DNA of 64,000 nt from Desulfobulbus alkaliphilus (GCF_016918545.1 NZ_JAFFQC010000002.1:1-64000), one strand, 5' to 3'; positions 26,127 to 35,465 are shown, counted from the first letter of the stretch. The notes: generated from the sequence alone by a model not told the origin. Numbers and translations are program-made.

Positions 26127-27577
26127 CAGCCCCCTCCCGCGAAAGGTCCGCCGATGCGCAGCCAGGTCAGCGGTACCTGGGAAACGAAACCGAGGACCAG
26201 GCTCGCACTGGCGAGAATAAAGGCCGAGAACTCCTGGGTCAATGGCGGTGTCCGAAAATGATCGCGAAGGGGTCCTTCGATAAACGAATGACCTAGCACC
26301 TTGATCACATAGGCAGCACTGAGCAGACCACCGATGAAGAGCACCGGCAACCAGACCCACTGCCCGCTCGCCAGCGTACTCTGCAAGAGCAGCCACTTGG
26401 CGTTAAACCCGCCACTGGGAGGCAGTCCCGCCAGGCTGACCCCGGCAACGCCGAAACTCAGCAGGGAAAAAGGTCGAAAACGGCAGACACCGGCCAGGTC
26501 GGCAATTCGGGGACTGCCGATGGCAAAGACCAGGTTCCCCGCGGCCAGAAACATACCCGCCTTGGCAAGCGCATGCGAGATGAGCATCAGCATCGTGGCA
26601 TCCCAGGCCAGTACTGCCGCGGTCGCCGCGGTGCCGGTGACAAGCGGAAAAAACAGAAACAGATAGCCTACCTGGGCCACGGTTGAATAGGCCACCAGGT
26701 GCTTGAGCCGGTTCTGGCGTAAGGCCATCCAGCCACCCCAGAGAACAGCCCCGGATCCCATCAGGCCCAGTATCCAAGCCAGATAAACCGGCAGGACAGC
26801 CACATCAAGGGTCATCCAGAGTCGCATCAGGATGTACAGCGAGGCTTTGATCACCAAGGCCGACAACAAGGCGCTCACCGGAGTCAGAGCACCGCCATGC
26901 GCCGGAGGCAACCAGCCATGGAGTGGAAAGAGTGCTGTCTTCAATACCAGGCCAAAGGTCATCATGACCAACGCGATCAGTACGGTTGGCAGGCCGATTC
27001 CATGCAATGCAAGATCAGATAGGGCAAGACTTCCCAGTTCGCCATAGATCAGGGCTACGCCGATCAGGTAGGAAAGCGAACCCAGCAGAGCAGCAAGCAG
27101 ATACCGCATTGCCGCGGCAAGGGATTGCGCATTGCCGCTCAATGCGACCAGGCCGACAGCGGTCAGGCCGAGCAGCTCGACCCCCACATACAGGTTAAAA
27201 AGATCGGTCGACAGCCAGATGCTGTTCAGGGCCGCCCACATGAACCACAACAGCGGCCAGAAGCCTTCTTCCTCCGGCTTGCCGCGCAAATAGGCCGCGG
27301 CCTGCACCGCACAAAACATGGTCACCAGTGCGGTGAGCACTGCCATGACGGCGGTAAACCCATCCGCCCGCAGCCGAATGCCCAGGGGAGCGGCATACCC
27401 GGCCAACGCATGGACAAGTATTCCCAGCCTGATAACTTCAACGAGTGTATATATGCTGATCAGACTGAGAAAAACGGCGGCAAGCAGACTGCCAGGAGCC
27501 CGCCAACGGGTGGGCAGCAGGAAGATGACAAGGGCAGTCATGAGCGGTAGCACGACCAGCCAGGGAAGCGGGTTCAC
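26126..27577 (-). CDS. mnhD: Mrp-type antiporter subunit, first NuoL/M/N-like protein
   Basis: 483 residues, 14 predicted membrane segments. YVGVELLGLTAVGLVALSG has the conserved Glu, TFGLVLKTALFPLHGWLPP and GALTPVSALLSALVIKASLY the coupling Lys residues, SHALAKAGMFLAAGN the channel Lys. Overlaps mnhC by 4 bp. Paralogous to the two genes that follow; assignment of D versus A type cannot be settled from motifs. Confidence 0.85.
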   Translation of the reverse strand: MNPLPWLVVLPLMTALVIFLLPTRWRAPGSLLAAVFLSLISIYTLVEVIRLGILVHALAGYAAPLGIRLRADGFTAVMAVLTALVTMFCAVQAAAYLRGKPEEEGFWPLLWFMWAALNSIWLSTDLFNLYVGVELLGLTAVGLVALSGNAQSLAAAMRYLLAALLGSLSYLIGVALIYGELGSLALSDLALHGIGLPTVLIALVMMTFGLVLKTALFPLHGWLPPAHGGALTPVSALLSALVIKASLYILMRLWMTLDVAVLPVYLAWILGLMGSGAVLWGGWMALRQNRLKHLVAYSTVAQVGYLFLFFPLVTGTAATAAVLAWDATMLMLISHALAKAGMFLAAGNLVFAIGSPRIADLAGVCRFRPFSLLSFGVAGVSLAGLPPSGGFNAKWLLLQSTLASGQWVWLPVLFIGGLLSAAYVIKVLGHSFIEGPLRDHFRTPPLTQEFSAFILASASLVLGFVSQVPLTWLRIGGPFAGGG

Positions 27578-27870
27578 ACGTCCTCCGGCAGGATACTTTC
27601 TCCGCTTACCCTGAACCAGCGCCGGAAAACCACCAGAGCCAGGGCCGTGGAAGCGACTGCAACGACAATGCCGGTCAGCACCATGGCCTGTGGCACCGGG
27701 TCAACACCGCGATCATCCTGGGCCAGGCCCACAAGCAGGAGAAAACTGCCACTGCCCATGATGTTGAAGGCAAGCAGACGACGCACCAGATGGCGGTGCA
27801 TGATGAACCCGAACAAACCGAGCACGCACAACCCGACACCTATCCAGGCATAAAAGGCAGCGACACTCAC
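27574..27870 (-). CDS. mnhC: Mrp antiporter subunit C (NuoK-like)
   Basis: 98 residues with three membrane helices. LVRRLLAFNIMGSGSFLLLV and DPVPQAMVLTGIVVAVASTA (conserved DPxPQAxVLTaIVI) identify MnhC/MrpC. Overlaps mnhB by 4 bp and is followed at once by the first antiporter-like gene. Confidence 0.92.
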   Translation of the reverse strand: MSVAAFYAWIGVGLCVLGLFGFIMHRHLVRRLLAFNIMGSGSFLLLVGLAQDDRGVDPVPQAMVLTGIVVAVASTALALVVFRRWFRVSGESILPEDV

Positions 27871-28565
27871 TTTCGGAACCTCCGGCGTCGCTCAGGCAAA
27901 AGTGGACCATCCTCCTGCGGTGGAGCGAGCTGCAAAAGCGATACCAAGGCCAGGGCAATGGACAGGGTCACGGCGCATTCGATAAACAGAATCAGACTGC
28001 CGGCAAATTTCGGCGGATAATCGAGAAAGGCACGTCCGGCAATCAAGCATCCTGTACCGACCGCGACGAAAACCGCCAGTCCGGCAGCCAGGACAACCCG
28101 TAAGCGCATCGGATGCTCCATCCAGTTGAATCCAACCCCGGCCAGGCGAAGCAAAACGCCTGCCGCGGCCAGGACCGCTCCGGCCTGAAAAGCACCTCCG
28201 GGCATACTACTGCCTGCCCACAACAGGTATGCGGCGACCAGCAGCATCAGAGGCAGCAGCCAACTTACCACCGCACGCAAAAGTGGATTGGCAAGGCCCA
28301 TGCGATCCGGACCATCGGGCTGCGCCTCACGCAGAGCCATCGCCACCACAACCGCCACCAGGAGCACCGCCACTTCAAGCAGGGTATCATAGCTGCGAAA
28401 ATCCAGCAGCACAGCGGTGACGGCATGGCTGACCCCCGTCTCGGGTAATCGCTCTGCCACCTGAGCAGGGAGATTGCCTTCAGGCAAGGATCGGTTGATA
28501 ATCGCGACCACCAGGACAACACTGACCGTCAGGCAGGCAAACAAGGCAGCAAGCAGGCGGATCAC
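27867..28565 (-). CDS. mnhB: Mrp antiporter subunit B
   Basis: 232 residues from GTG 28565, which overlaps the preceding stop by 4 bp. The first part is hydrophobic with YDTLLEVAVLLVAVVVAMAL; the MnhB core is LLPLMLLVAAYLLWAGSSMP, GGAFQAGAVLAAAGVLLRLA (PGGGFQgG-like motif) and FAGSLILFIECAV. Fusion of a short DUF-type N-terminal segment with MnhB is common in group 2/3 Mrp operons. Confidence 0.88.
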   Translation of the reverse strand: MIRLLAALFACLTVSVVLVVAIINRSLPEGNLPAQVAERLPETGVSHAVTAVLLDFRSYDTLLEVAVLLVAVVVAMALREAQPDGPDRMGLANPLLRAVVSWLLPLMLLVAAYLLWAGSSMPGGAFQAGAVLAAAGVLLRLAGVGFNWMEHPMRLRVVLAAGLAVFVAVGTGCLIAGRAFLDYPPKFAGSLILFIECAVTLSIALALVSLLQLAPPQEDGPLLPERRRRFRK

Positions 28566-28828
28566 GGTTTCTCCTCCTTGACGGCGGCGGTAAAACGGCG
28601 CCGCAGATAGCCCAGGGTATCCAGAAGCAGCACACCAGTGAGACCGGCTCCGATAGCGGCTTCGGCAAGGGCGATATCCGGAGCCTCCAGTCGCACCCAG
28701 ACCAGCGCCATGAGTAAACCGAAAACAATAAACATGACAATGGCACGAAACAGGTCGCGGGAAGCGAGGACGCATATTGCTGTTGCGCACAGCATCAGGC
28801 CAAGCACAAGATCAAACCAGCCCATCAT
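28562..28828 (-). CDS. DUF4040 subunit (separate MnhA C-terminal-type domain)
   Basis: 88 residues from the tandem ATGATG at 28828, two bases after the mnhG stop. LVLGLMLCATAICVLASRDL and DIALAEAAIGAGLTGVLLLD are the DUF4040/MbhD signature (PDIAlTEaaIG-like), which in classical Mrp operons is the C-terminal end of the long MnhA. Here it is free-standing, and no long MnhA exists in the operon. Three membrane helices. Confidence 0.85.
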   Translation of the reverse strand: MMGWFDLVLGLMLCATAICVLASRDLFRAIVMFIVFGLLMALVWVRLEAPDIALAEAAIGAGLTGVLLLDTLGYLRRRFTAAVKEEKP

Positions 28829-28830
28829 TA

Positions 28831-29151
28831 TTATTTCTCCCGGGTCTCCCCCTGCGTTGACCACGGTACACTACCGCGTCTTCTCGCCGCGCGGGCGACC
28901 AGATATCCGGAACTAGCACTGGCAATCAGCGCCAGCATCCAGATAAGCAGCATTTTACAGGCTGCAGCCAAGGATTCCGCACCCGGCAGAAGGCCCAGCA
29001 CAATAAGGCCAAGGCCAAGGTTATCCGCCTTGGTAAGGGCATGGATGCGGGTGTAGACATCGGGAAACCGCAGCAGACCAACCGAACCGACCAGGAAAAA
29101 TCCTGCGCCCACGATGATCAAAATCAATTGGATTGCAGCCAGGAGATTCAT
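28831..29151 (-). CDS. mnhG: Mrp antiporter subunit G
   Basis: 106 residues from ATG 29151; the open frame extends 20 codons upstream into mnhF but without merit. GLLRFPDVYTRIHALTKADN is the invariant MnhG motif (RfPDvytRlHAatkadtlG). Three membrane helices. Gene order E-F-G-(DUF4040)-B-C-D-D-D is compact throughout. Confidence 0.92.
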   Translation of the reverse strand: MNLLAAIQLILIIVGAGFFLVGSVGLLRFPDVYTRIHALTKADNLGLGLIVLGLLPGAESLAAACKMLLIWMLALIASASSGYLVARAARRRGSVPWSTQGETREK

Positions 29152-29158
29152 GATCCGT

Positions 29159-29500
29159 TCACCGGCCCGGATATTGATCATCTTTTTGTTGACTGCGCAG
29201 CTCTGAGCCATCTGGACGAATCAAATCAACATCACCACCATCCGCATCCGGCTCCCACACCCGGGCTACAAATGCCAGCACCGCCAGTACCGCCAGCAAG
29301 GCCAGTACCAGGGCAACATCACGCAATGCCGGCAGCCCGGACTTGGCGGCCAGTACCAGGAGGATCGCAATACCGGTCGTGCCAAGCAGCTGGGCGGCCA
29401 GCATACGATCGGCAAAGCCAGGACCCCGCCAGATGCGCACCAGACCGATTCCCAGCGACAGCATCAACACTATGGCGATTCCAGTCAGGGCACTGTTCAT
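29159..29500 (-). CDS. mnhF: Mrp antiporter subunit F
   Basis: 113 residues; RIWRGPGFADRMLAAQLLGT is the MnhF motif (RGPtxaDRvvAldvl). Three helices followed by a ~30-residue charged tail (ELRSQQKDDQYPGR) longer than usual. Overlaps mnhE by 4 bp. Confidence 0.9.
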   Translation of the reverse strand: MNSALTGIAIVLMLSLGIGLVRIWRGPGFADRMLAAQLLGTTGIAILLVLAAKSGLPALRDVALVLALLAVLAVLAFVARVWEPDADGGDVDLIRPDGSELRSQQKDDQYPGR

Positions 29501-30033
29501 GATGCCGCCACTGAAGATGGAATCTGCCCAAAGAGCAGGGCAAGATGACGTTCAGCCTCGCGAACATCAGCAACAACATCCAGGCCCTCGTCCAGACAGT
29601 GCAGTTCAAGGGTCCGGCCGTCGAGGTGGGCACTCAAGGTGCCAGGCAACAGGCTGACCACCAGCATCAACCACCAGGTGGGCGCACCGGCTGGCAGCAT
29701 CAACGGTACACTCAGAATCGCGGGCTGCAAAGGCAGGCTCGGCCTGACCGTCCGCACCGCGACGTCCCACCCGGCCCGCAGCGACTGGACAAGAAAAAAA
29801 AGGAAAAAACCTGGAAGGCGATGGACACGCAACCTATGAGTCGCGGGCGGGGTCAGCAGCAGACTGCAGCAGGCTATCATTAAGGCAGATAGTATACCAA
29901 AAACCCACCCTCCCTGATTCTCGGTCAGCACCCACCAGATAACCACAAGCAGTGCGGTTCGTATCAGGACCGCGAGCAGTTTGTGACCATGCCGCGAGTT
30001 ACGATTGATCCTTGGAATTTTTTCTAAGTGCAA
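29497..30033 (-). CDS. mnhE: Mrp antiporter subunit E
   Basis: About 178 residues; first gene of the operon. FLFFLVQSLRAGWDVAVRTV with PTWWLMLVVSLLPGTLSAHL and LELHCLD match MnhE. Start is uncertain: the open frame begins at TTG 30033 and no ATG with a ribosome site was found; later starts are possible. Together the operon should encode a multi-subunit Na+/H+ antiporter for pH and sodium homeostasis. Confidence 0.85.
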   Translation of the reverse strand: MHLEKIPRINRNSRHGHKLLAVLIRTALLVVIWWVLTENQGGWVFGILSALMIACCSLLLTPPATHRLRVHRLPGFFLFFLVQSLRAGWDVAVRTVRPSLPLQPAILSVPLMLPAGAPTWWLMLVVSLLPGTLSAHLDGRTLELHCLDEGLDVVADVREAERHLALLFGQIPSSVAAS

Positions 30034-30411
30034 GCATCCACCTCATGCCTGTTTTTGAGGAGCAGTAAACCAAAGGTTGCCCCCGTCATCCGGACTATCC
30101 AATGCACTGTCCGGTACGATAGGAATATTCAAGCCCTGCTGTCAATACCCTTGAGCCTCTTACACTATGAATCGCTGGCGACTTTTGTAGTCATTTCCGT
30201 GTAGACGGAAAGTGAAAACTCCCTGATTTTCCACGGATTGAAGTTTCGATGACAACCTTGGAAGCGACAAAACCGTCTGTTTTGTACAAAACTCCCTTGA
30301 AGGCTAAACAGATCCAACCAACATGGCTGGATCAGATTGGTCAGCCACAACGGACAATGAAAGGTCGGAACTCCGGCATGGTACCGCCACCGGGACCAAC
30401 ACTTTCATACA
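30034..30411. other. Upstream region of the mnh operon
   Basis: No gene recognised. It must contain the mnh promoter; no strong consensus boxes are seen. A 61-codon minus frame (30165-30350) is unsupported. Confidence 0.35.
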
Positions 30412-30599
30412 CCTGAATCCGTGACGACTGAACGCTTGTTTTGGACATATTTTGCTGTAATCATTTTATAATTGCAGCGGAATCCTTGGTAATACCTTTC
30501 ACCAGCCGCCCTTCGGGGCATCCGTTCGCACGCCATCTTCATTGCCCGTAAGTCACGAACAACGAAGCTGACGAACGGACGAACGCTCACGGATTCAGG
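30412..30599 (-). repeat. MITE copy C
   Basis: CCTGAATCCGTGACGA ... GCTCACGGATTCAGG, 188 bp, same orientation as copy A with an internal ~30-bp deletion (missing the ACCGTTCGATAAAG block). Confidence 0.88.
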
Positions 30600-30603
30600 A
30601 TAT

Positions 30604-30671
30604 AAAAAAGGGGACAGATTCATTTTCGTCGCTTAGGCTCAGCGGCAAAAAATGAATCTGTCCCCTTTTTT
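30604..30671 (-). terminator. Large GGGGACAG hairpin, terminator of the ABC operon
   Basis: AAAAAAGGGGACAGATTCAT and ATGAATCTGTCCCCTTTTTT form a ~22-bp stem with a ~24-base loop, flanked by A and T runs on both sides, so it can stop transcription in either direction. It lies 32 bp after the permease stop. The stem sequence is also a REP-type word common in relatives. Confidence 0.7.
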
Positions 30672-30703
30672 ACAGAGAAGAAGAGAGAAAACCGTGCTGG
30701 AAT

Positions 30704-32374
30704 TCAGCGAATCAAGGTAACATGCCGAAATCCTAAAACATTAAGAATGATCCTGGCCATCAGCAAAGCGATAATCACCACGGCCATAATGCACACCGAA
30801 AAGGCGGCCGCCTGATTCACCGCGCCGCGATCTTCGAGCATCAGCACCGACACGGCCGCGACCTGGGTGGATGGGGTGATGAGAAAAATCACCGCGGAGA
30901 GCGTCACCATGCTGCGCATAAAGAAGAACACCGCGATACCCACCAGGGTCGGCCACATCAGAGGCAGGGTTATTTTGCCCATGGTCCGCAGCAATGAAGC
31001 CCCCAGGGTTGCCGAGGCCTCATCAAAGGAGCTGCTGATCTGTTTCATGCTGGTGGAGGCAATCAGAAACCCCTGGGCATGATAGTAATACACATTGCAC
31101 AGGGCAATCAGCAGCAGGGACCCGTACAAAAAAGACAAAGGGGTATCCGGTTTGTTGAACGCCAGCACATATCCCAGGCCGAGAACCATGCCGGGGACCG
31201 CTGCCGGCACGATGCAGAGAAAAGATAAAGGGGCTCGGACAAGGGTGGCGAATTTTTCAATGACATAGGCGGCCAGTCCGGTTGCCGCGACCCCGATTCC
31301 AGCTGCCATCAGGCCAATATAAACGCTGTTCCAGAGTGGCTGAATCCCGTTTTGCACGTCAAAGGCATAATGACGCAGGGAAAAACCCATGTGATACGGC
31401 CACAGGTGCGTGAAGCTGGCAAAAATAACCACCCCCACCACCATGAGAATCACTGCACAGATCAGCAGAGCATAGACTGTAAACACGGTGTCGCGCAATC
31501 GATCTGGCCGGAGTTGCAAAGGAAGCGACCCGGCTGAGATCTGTGCATATTCCCTTTGATGCACCCATTTTTCTCCGGCCACGGCCAGAGCCACTGGCAG
31601 CAGCAGCACCATGCCGATGACCGTGCCGAGTTCAAAGTTGGCCTGTCCTATCACCTGATTATAGACCTCTGTGGCCAACACACTGTAATCACCGCCTACC
31701 ACCATGGGATTGCCGAAATCAGTAATCACCAGGGTGAAAACCACAAAGGATGCCGCAATAAGGGCAAAACGGGACGAAGGCAGGGTCACGGTCAGAAAAG
31801 TCCGGAGGCGGTTGGCCCCCAGAATACGGGATGACTCGTACAGGCGATTGTCCGCTGTTGCCAGTGCAGCCGAAAAAATGAGAAAAGCGTAGGGAAAGAC
31901 ATAGAGAATACTGGCAATGACAATCCCCCAGAAACCGTATATGGAAAAATCCGTGCCCAAGGTCCTGTTGACCAGGCCATTACGCCCCAACAGCAGAACC
32001 AATCCCTGCGCCTGAACCAGGGAAGGAGCAAAAAGAGGCACCAAGGCGATGAGGCGCAGGAGATTTTTCAACGGCAGACAGGTCCGCTGCACCGCGTAGG
32101 CAAAAACATAGGCCAACACCACAGTGACAACCGTGGTGGTCAGAGTGACCGCGAAACTATTGTATACCAGGCGAAGAAATCGTTCCGTTCCGAGGACCGC
32201 GGCATAATTGGCCAGGCCCAATCCTTCGGGGGTCTGAAAACTGCGCCCGAGAATATGGATAAGGGGATACAGGACAAAGACGACCAGAGGAACGGCTATG
32301 ACCGTTGCCAGCAAAACCTTGAACAGGGTCTCGCCATGCAGTGACCGCGGCCAACCAAAACTCCTCATTGCCAT
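30704..32374 (-). CDS. ABC transporter permease, 2-aminoethylphosphonate/Fe(III) type
   Basis: 556 residues comprising two permease halves, each with ~6 membrane spans and an EAA loop (YESSRILGANRLRTFLTVTL near 190-205; FDEASATLGASLLRTMGKIT near 445-465). Double-length permeases with a two-fold BPD_transp_1 domain are typical of the FbpB/PhnV-like families. It overlaps the ATPase gene by 10 bp. Substrate inferred from the binding protein 33650-34669. Start at 32374 or the ATG two codons later. Confidence 0.85.
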   Translation of the reverse strand: MAMRSFGWPRSLHGETLFKVLLATVIAVPLVVFVLYPLIHILGRSFQTPEGLGLANYAAVLGTERFLRLVYNSFAVTLTTTVVTVVLAYVFAYAVQRTCLPLKNLLRLIALVPLFAPSLVQAQGLVLLLGRNGLVNRTLGTDFSIYGFWGIVIASILYVFPYAFLIFSAALATADNRLYESSRILGANRLRTFLTVTLPSSRFALIAASFVVFTLVITDFGNPMVVGGDYSVLATEVYNQVIGQANFELGTVIGMVLLLPVALAVAGEKWVHQREYAQISAGSLPLQLRPDRLRDTVFTVYALLICAVILMVVGVVIFASFTHLWPYHMGFSLRHYAFDVQNGIQPLWNSVYIGLMAAGIGVAATGLAAYVIEKFATLVRAPLSFLCIVPAAVPGMVLGLGYVLAFNKPDTPLSFLYGSLLLIALCNVYYYHAQGFLIASTSMKQISSSFDEASATLGASLLRTMGKITLPLMWPTLVGIAVFFFMRSMVTLSAVIFLITPSTQVAAVSVLMLEDRGAVNQAAAFSVCIMAVVIIALLMARIILNVLGFRHVTLIR

Positions 32375-33426
32375 TCGAGAACACGTACAGACTGGAATGG
32401 AATATCGATGAACCCGGGCATTCCCACCCGCAGATCCTCATGGACACCCTGCATTTCGGCAACAATACGCAGCGTTTCCCCATTGCACCATCCCTCATCG
32501 GGATGGCAACCGGTGTTGTTTGCCTGTACCCGTACAGTGACCCGGGTGAGGTTTCCCAGCCGGGTCACCTGGTCGATAACCCCAGCCAGATGGCCGTTTT
32601 TTTTCTGGTCACTGACCAGCCTGATGTCCTCCGGACGTATGCCCAGAATCCTCGGTTGCCCACCGGTGGGATGTGTGCCAATGGGAACGGGAACACCCAG
32701 TCCGGCGGGCACCACGTTCATTCTGCCGAGAAACTCAGCCACAAAACGATTTTCCGGCTGCTGGTACAGGATCATTGGCGGACCGCTCTGCATGACCCGG
32801 CCGTTTTGCATGACCACAATGATATCGGCCATGGTCAGAGCCTCTTCCTGATCATGGGTGACCATGATGGTGGTAATGCCCAGGTGCTGCTGCAACAGGC
32901 GGATTTCTCCCCGTAATTCCTCGCGAACCTTGGCATCCAGAGCGGAAAGAGGCTCGTCAAGCAGCAGCATCTCCGGTTTGGGAGCCAGTGCCCGCGCCAG
33001 GGCGATCCGCTGCTGCTGCCCACCGGAGAGCTGGTGGGGAAATTTCTCCGCCTGATCCTTGAGATGGACCATTTCGAGCATTTCCTCCACCCGCTGCACA
33101 ATGTCCTTTTTGCGCCATTGCCGGCACTCCAGACCATAGGCGACATTGGCGGCAATGGTCATGTTGGGAAACAGAGAATAGGACTGGAAAACCACTCCGA
33201 AATTGCGTTTGCGCGCGGGAACGGAAAAGAGATTCCGACCGGCAAGACGCATATCTCCGCTATCGGGCCGCTCCAATCCGGCAATCACCCGCAGCAAAGT
33301 GGTCTTGCCGCATCCGGATGGACCGAGAAAACAGACCAGAGCTCCATTCTCAATGGTTATGGACACATCGTCCAGGGCTTTAATTCGACCAAATCGTTTT
33401 GTTATCTGCCGTAGTTCAAGGGCCAT
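32365..33426 (-). CDS. ABC transporter ATPase of the same system
   Basis: About 353 residues. Walker A GPSGCGKT, Q-loop VFQSYSLFPNMT, signature LSGGQQQRIALARAL, Walker B MLLLDEPLSALDAK, H-loop VTHDQEEAL, plus a C-terminal TOBE region (ILGIRPEDIRLV). FbpC/PotA/PhnT subgroup. Start at 33426 (MALELRQITKRFG) preferred over the TTG at 33441; GGTGAT is the likely ribosome site. A MITE separates it from the binding protein gene. Confidence 0.9.
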   Translation of the reverse strand: MALELRQITKRFGRIKALDDVSITIENGALVCFLGPSGCGKTTLLRVIAGLERPDSGDMRLAGRNLFSVPARKRNFGVVFQSYSLFPNMTIAANVAYGLECRQWRKKDIVQRVEEMLEMVHLKDQAEKFPHQLSGGQQQRIALARALAPKPEMLLLDEPLSALDAKVREELRGEIRLLQQHLGITTIMVTHDQEEALTMADIIVVMQNGRVMQSGPPMILYQQPENRFVAEFLGRMNVVPAGLGVPVPIGTHPTGGQPRILGIRPEDIRLVSDQKKNGHLAGVIDQVTRLGNLTRVTVRVQANNTGCHPDEGWCNGETLRIVAEMQGVHEDLRVGMPGFIDIPFQSVRVLEWQ

Positions 33427-33469
33427 ACCCATCACCTGCAATGCCTAATCTCCTGCTCGAATACCGTTA

Positions 33470-33586
33470 ATCCCGCCGCCCCGAAGGGCGGCGGGTGACG
33501 ACATATTGCAAAGAAAATCGCCGCATTTATAACCTATTTACAGTTAAATATACTCCAAACAAGACTTAAGCCGTCACGGATTCAGG
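33470..33586 (+). repeat. MITE copy D, 5'-truncated
   Basis: Keeps the GCCGCCCCGAAGGGCGGCGG hairpin, AATCGCCGCATTTATAACCT and the GCCGTCACGGATTCAGG end; the left ~100 bp is gone. Sits inside the ABC operon between ATPase and binding protein, where its stem-loop could affect expression balance. Confidence 0.75.
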
Positions 33587-33649
33587 TAAAAATAACAAGG
33601 GGCGCCGGAGTGACGGTATGCAGGGGGCACGATCGCCCCCCTGTGTACA

Positions 33650-34669
33650 TCATCTCTCCAGTTTCTGTTGCCACTGCTGCAGAATGCGATCCCGATTGGC
33701 CGCGGACCAGGAAAAATCCATATCCACCATTACCGAACCAATATCTTCGGGAAGACCGGCCTGACGGAACGATTCAGGCATGGTGCCACCGCTGACCGTG
33801 ACAATCTCTTTCCAGATGTAGTATTCCTTGACAGCAGCATCGGAAAGCGTCCAATCAATGAAGCGCTTGGCAGCCTCCTTGTTGCGGGAGCTTTTCATCA
33901 GCCCCGTTGCCTCCAACTCATTACCGGCACCCTCAGCCGGGATAACCATGGTAATCGGATATCCCTCCTGAATATTTTTGATGGCCCGGAGAGCAAAGGA
34001 AGCGCCGACGGCAAATTCTCCCGCACTGGCCGAGTTACACGGCCGCGAACCACTTTTGATGTATTGGGCGATGTTGTTGTCCAGTTGCTGCAGGTATTCC
34101 CAGCCCTGTTCTTCTCCTTTCATCTGCAGAATCGAGGCGATCTGCAGATATCCTGTTCCTGAACTGGCCGGATTGGGCATAACCACTTCCCCTTTGAAAG
34201 CAGGATTGAGCAGATCCTCCCAGGAAGACGGCATGGGCAGATTCTTGCGGGACAACACCTCATTGTTCACACAAAATGCTGCCATGTATCCGGTAGTGGC
34301 AAACCAGCGATCATCGTCGGCACGGAAACGGGCCGGGACCTTGTCAATACCTTTGGGCTGATACGGTTCGAGCATATCAAGGATACGCGGGTCAACCATA
34401 TTGGTCACCGCCCACCCCCAGATGACATCGTGACGCGGATTGGCTGCCTCAGCCAGCATGCGGGCATGCAGATCCCCGGTGGAAAGACGCAGCAAGTGCA
34501 CTTTTAGATCAGGCAGATCACGCTGCATAGCGGCAAGAAACGCAGCGGCCTCGTCTTCCTCGTAGGAGGTATAAACGGTAATTTCGTTCGCCCGGGCGGC
34601 AACGCACGGCAAAAGCACCGCCAAAACGACCAGATGGAGCAGGATTTTTCTGCACAGAGCAATGGACAT
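33650..34669 (-). CDS. Periplasmic substrate-binding protein, 2-aminoethylphosphonate type
   Basis: 339 residues with AGGAG before ATG 34669; signal peptide HLVVLAVLLPCVAARA. ITVYTSYEEDEAAAF start, NPRHDVIWGWAVTNM, VMPNPASSGTGYLQIASILQ, NIAQYIKSGSRPCNSASAGE and GASFALRAIK match the PhnS-like branch of family-1 extracellular binding proteins closely. Fe(III) binding is the alternative for the superfamily. First gene of the three-gene importer. Confidence 0.85.
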   Translation of the reverse strand: MSIALCRKILLHLVVLAVLLPCVAARANEITVYTSYEEDEAAAFLAAMQRDLPDLKVHLLRLSTGDLHARMLAEAANPRHDVIWGWAVTNMVDPRILDMLEPYQPKGIDKVPARFRADDDRWFATTGYMAAFCVNNEVLSRKNLPMPSSWEDLLNPAFKGEVVMPNPASSGTGYLQIASILQMKGEEQGWEYLQQLDNNIAQYIKSGSRPCNSASAGEFAVGASFALRAIKNIQEGYPITMVIPAEGAGNELEATGLMKSSRNKEAAKRFIDWTLSDAAVKEYYIWKEIVTVSGGTMPESFRQAGLPEDIGSVMVDMDFSWSAANRDRILQQWQQKLER

Positions 34670-34947
34670 GACTGGATTCTCCTTCTCATGAATGATTGAT
34701 GAGACAAATACCGTATCTCGTACGGTTTGATTGGTCCGTCAATCTATCCGGGAACTGTGAGCAGGAGGTTAGCGAATGATGAGAATTGGGTAAGATGTGT
34801 CTTTCTGTACAACCTTTGCTGGAGAACTCGTGCATCCATCAGCCATCGCATTTTACCGGGTGATGGAACAGGTGATTGGCAAGGGTCTGGGCAGGGATGA
34901 GGGGGCAGCAGTTTTCGCTCCGGCCAGTTCCTTCTCATGCGTTGGTA
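34670..34947. other. Intergenic, nothing recognised
   Basis: Upstream of the binding protein gene. Contains the presumed promoter; no operator or gene identified. Confidence 0.3.
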
Positions 34948-35212
34948 TCATTGCAAAAACCGGATTCTATTGAAATCCGCAAGCCGGACAACTTCGATGT
35001 GCTCGTACAGTTTTTCGGCCAGGAACAACACATTCGGGGCTGCATCCGGGTTACGGACATGGGCAACGAAACGAATCGGCAGACCCACTCTCTCGGCCAG
35101 TTCGGATAAACAAATCAGCATGGCCGAACCGACCGCGCCAAGACCAAAAAAAAACGATCTTGACCGGCGTTATTGTCTCCTCTGTTATCGTGGGCAGGTG
35201 ATTGATTTCCAT
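34948..35212 (-). pseudogene. Remnant of Rossmann-fold NAD(P)-binding protein
   Basis: From ATG 35212, MEINHLPTITEETITPVKIV; removing one T from the run of nine (35146-35154) restores FFGLGAVGSAMLICLSELAE, VGLPIRFVAHVRNPDAAPNV, LFLAEKLYEHIEVV, then a stop. GLGAVGS is a dinucleotide-binding P-loop, as in saccharopine dehydrogenase-like enzymes. Only the first domain is left, so it is dead with or without the frameshift. Confidence 0.55.
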
Positions 35213-35348
35213 GATTGCATCCTCAGTCGTCCCGGTTGGATTTTGAAAAGCTGAAGGTACTGAAAGTGCGGACGCTTGTCAGACACGGGAGAGGCCGCCT
35301 GAGATTTCATGCATTCGGGACGAAACGGAACTGGAGCGGGTCAGCGGG

Positions 35349-35372
35349 GTAGGAGCGGGCCATGCCCGCGAT
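35349..35372 (+). repeat. REP-like hairpin GTAGGAGCGGGCCATGCCCGCG
   Basis: GCGGGCcatGCCCGC stem-loop with the GTAGGA lead that is found as a dispersed repeat in many proteobacterial genomes. Single copy in this window. Confidence 0.5.
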
Positions 35373-35465
35373 AAAAGATCTTTTTGATCAACGGCCACGT
35401 CCGGCAGAAGCGAAACAGGAGAAATTCGATAGACCTGTCCTGATTAAAGTCGTACCAGATACAAT

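Noticed and set aside
34744-34938. 64-codon minus frame upstream of the binding protein
   Set aside because: Continues from the Rossmann remnant region without motif or ribosome site; probably non-coding.
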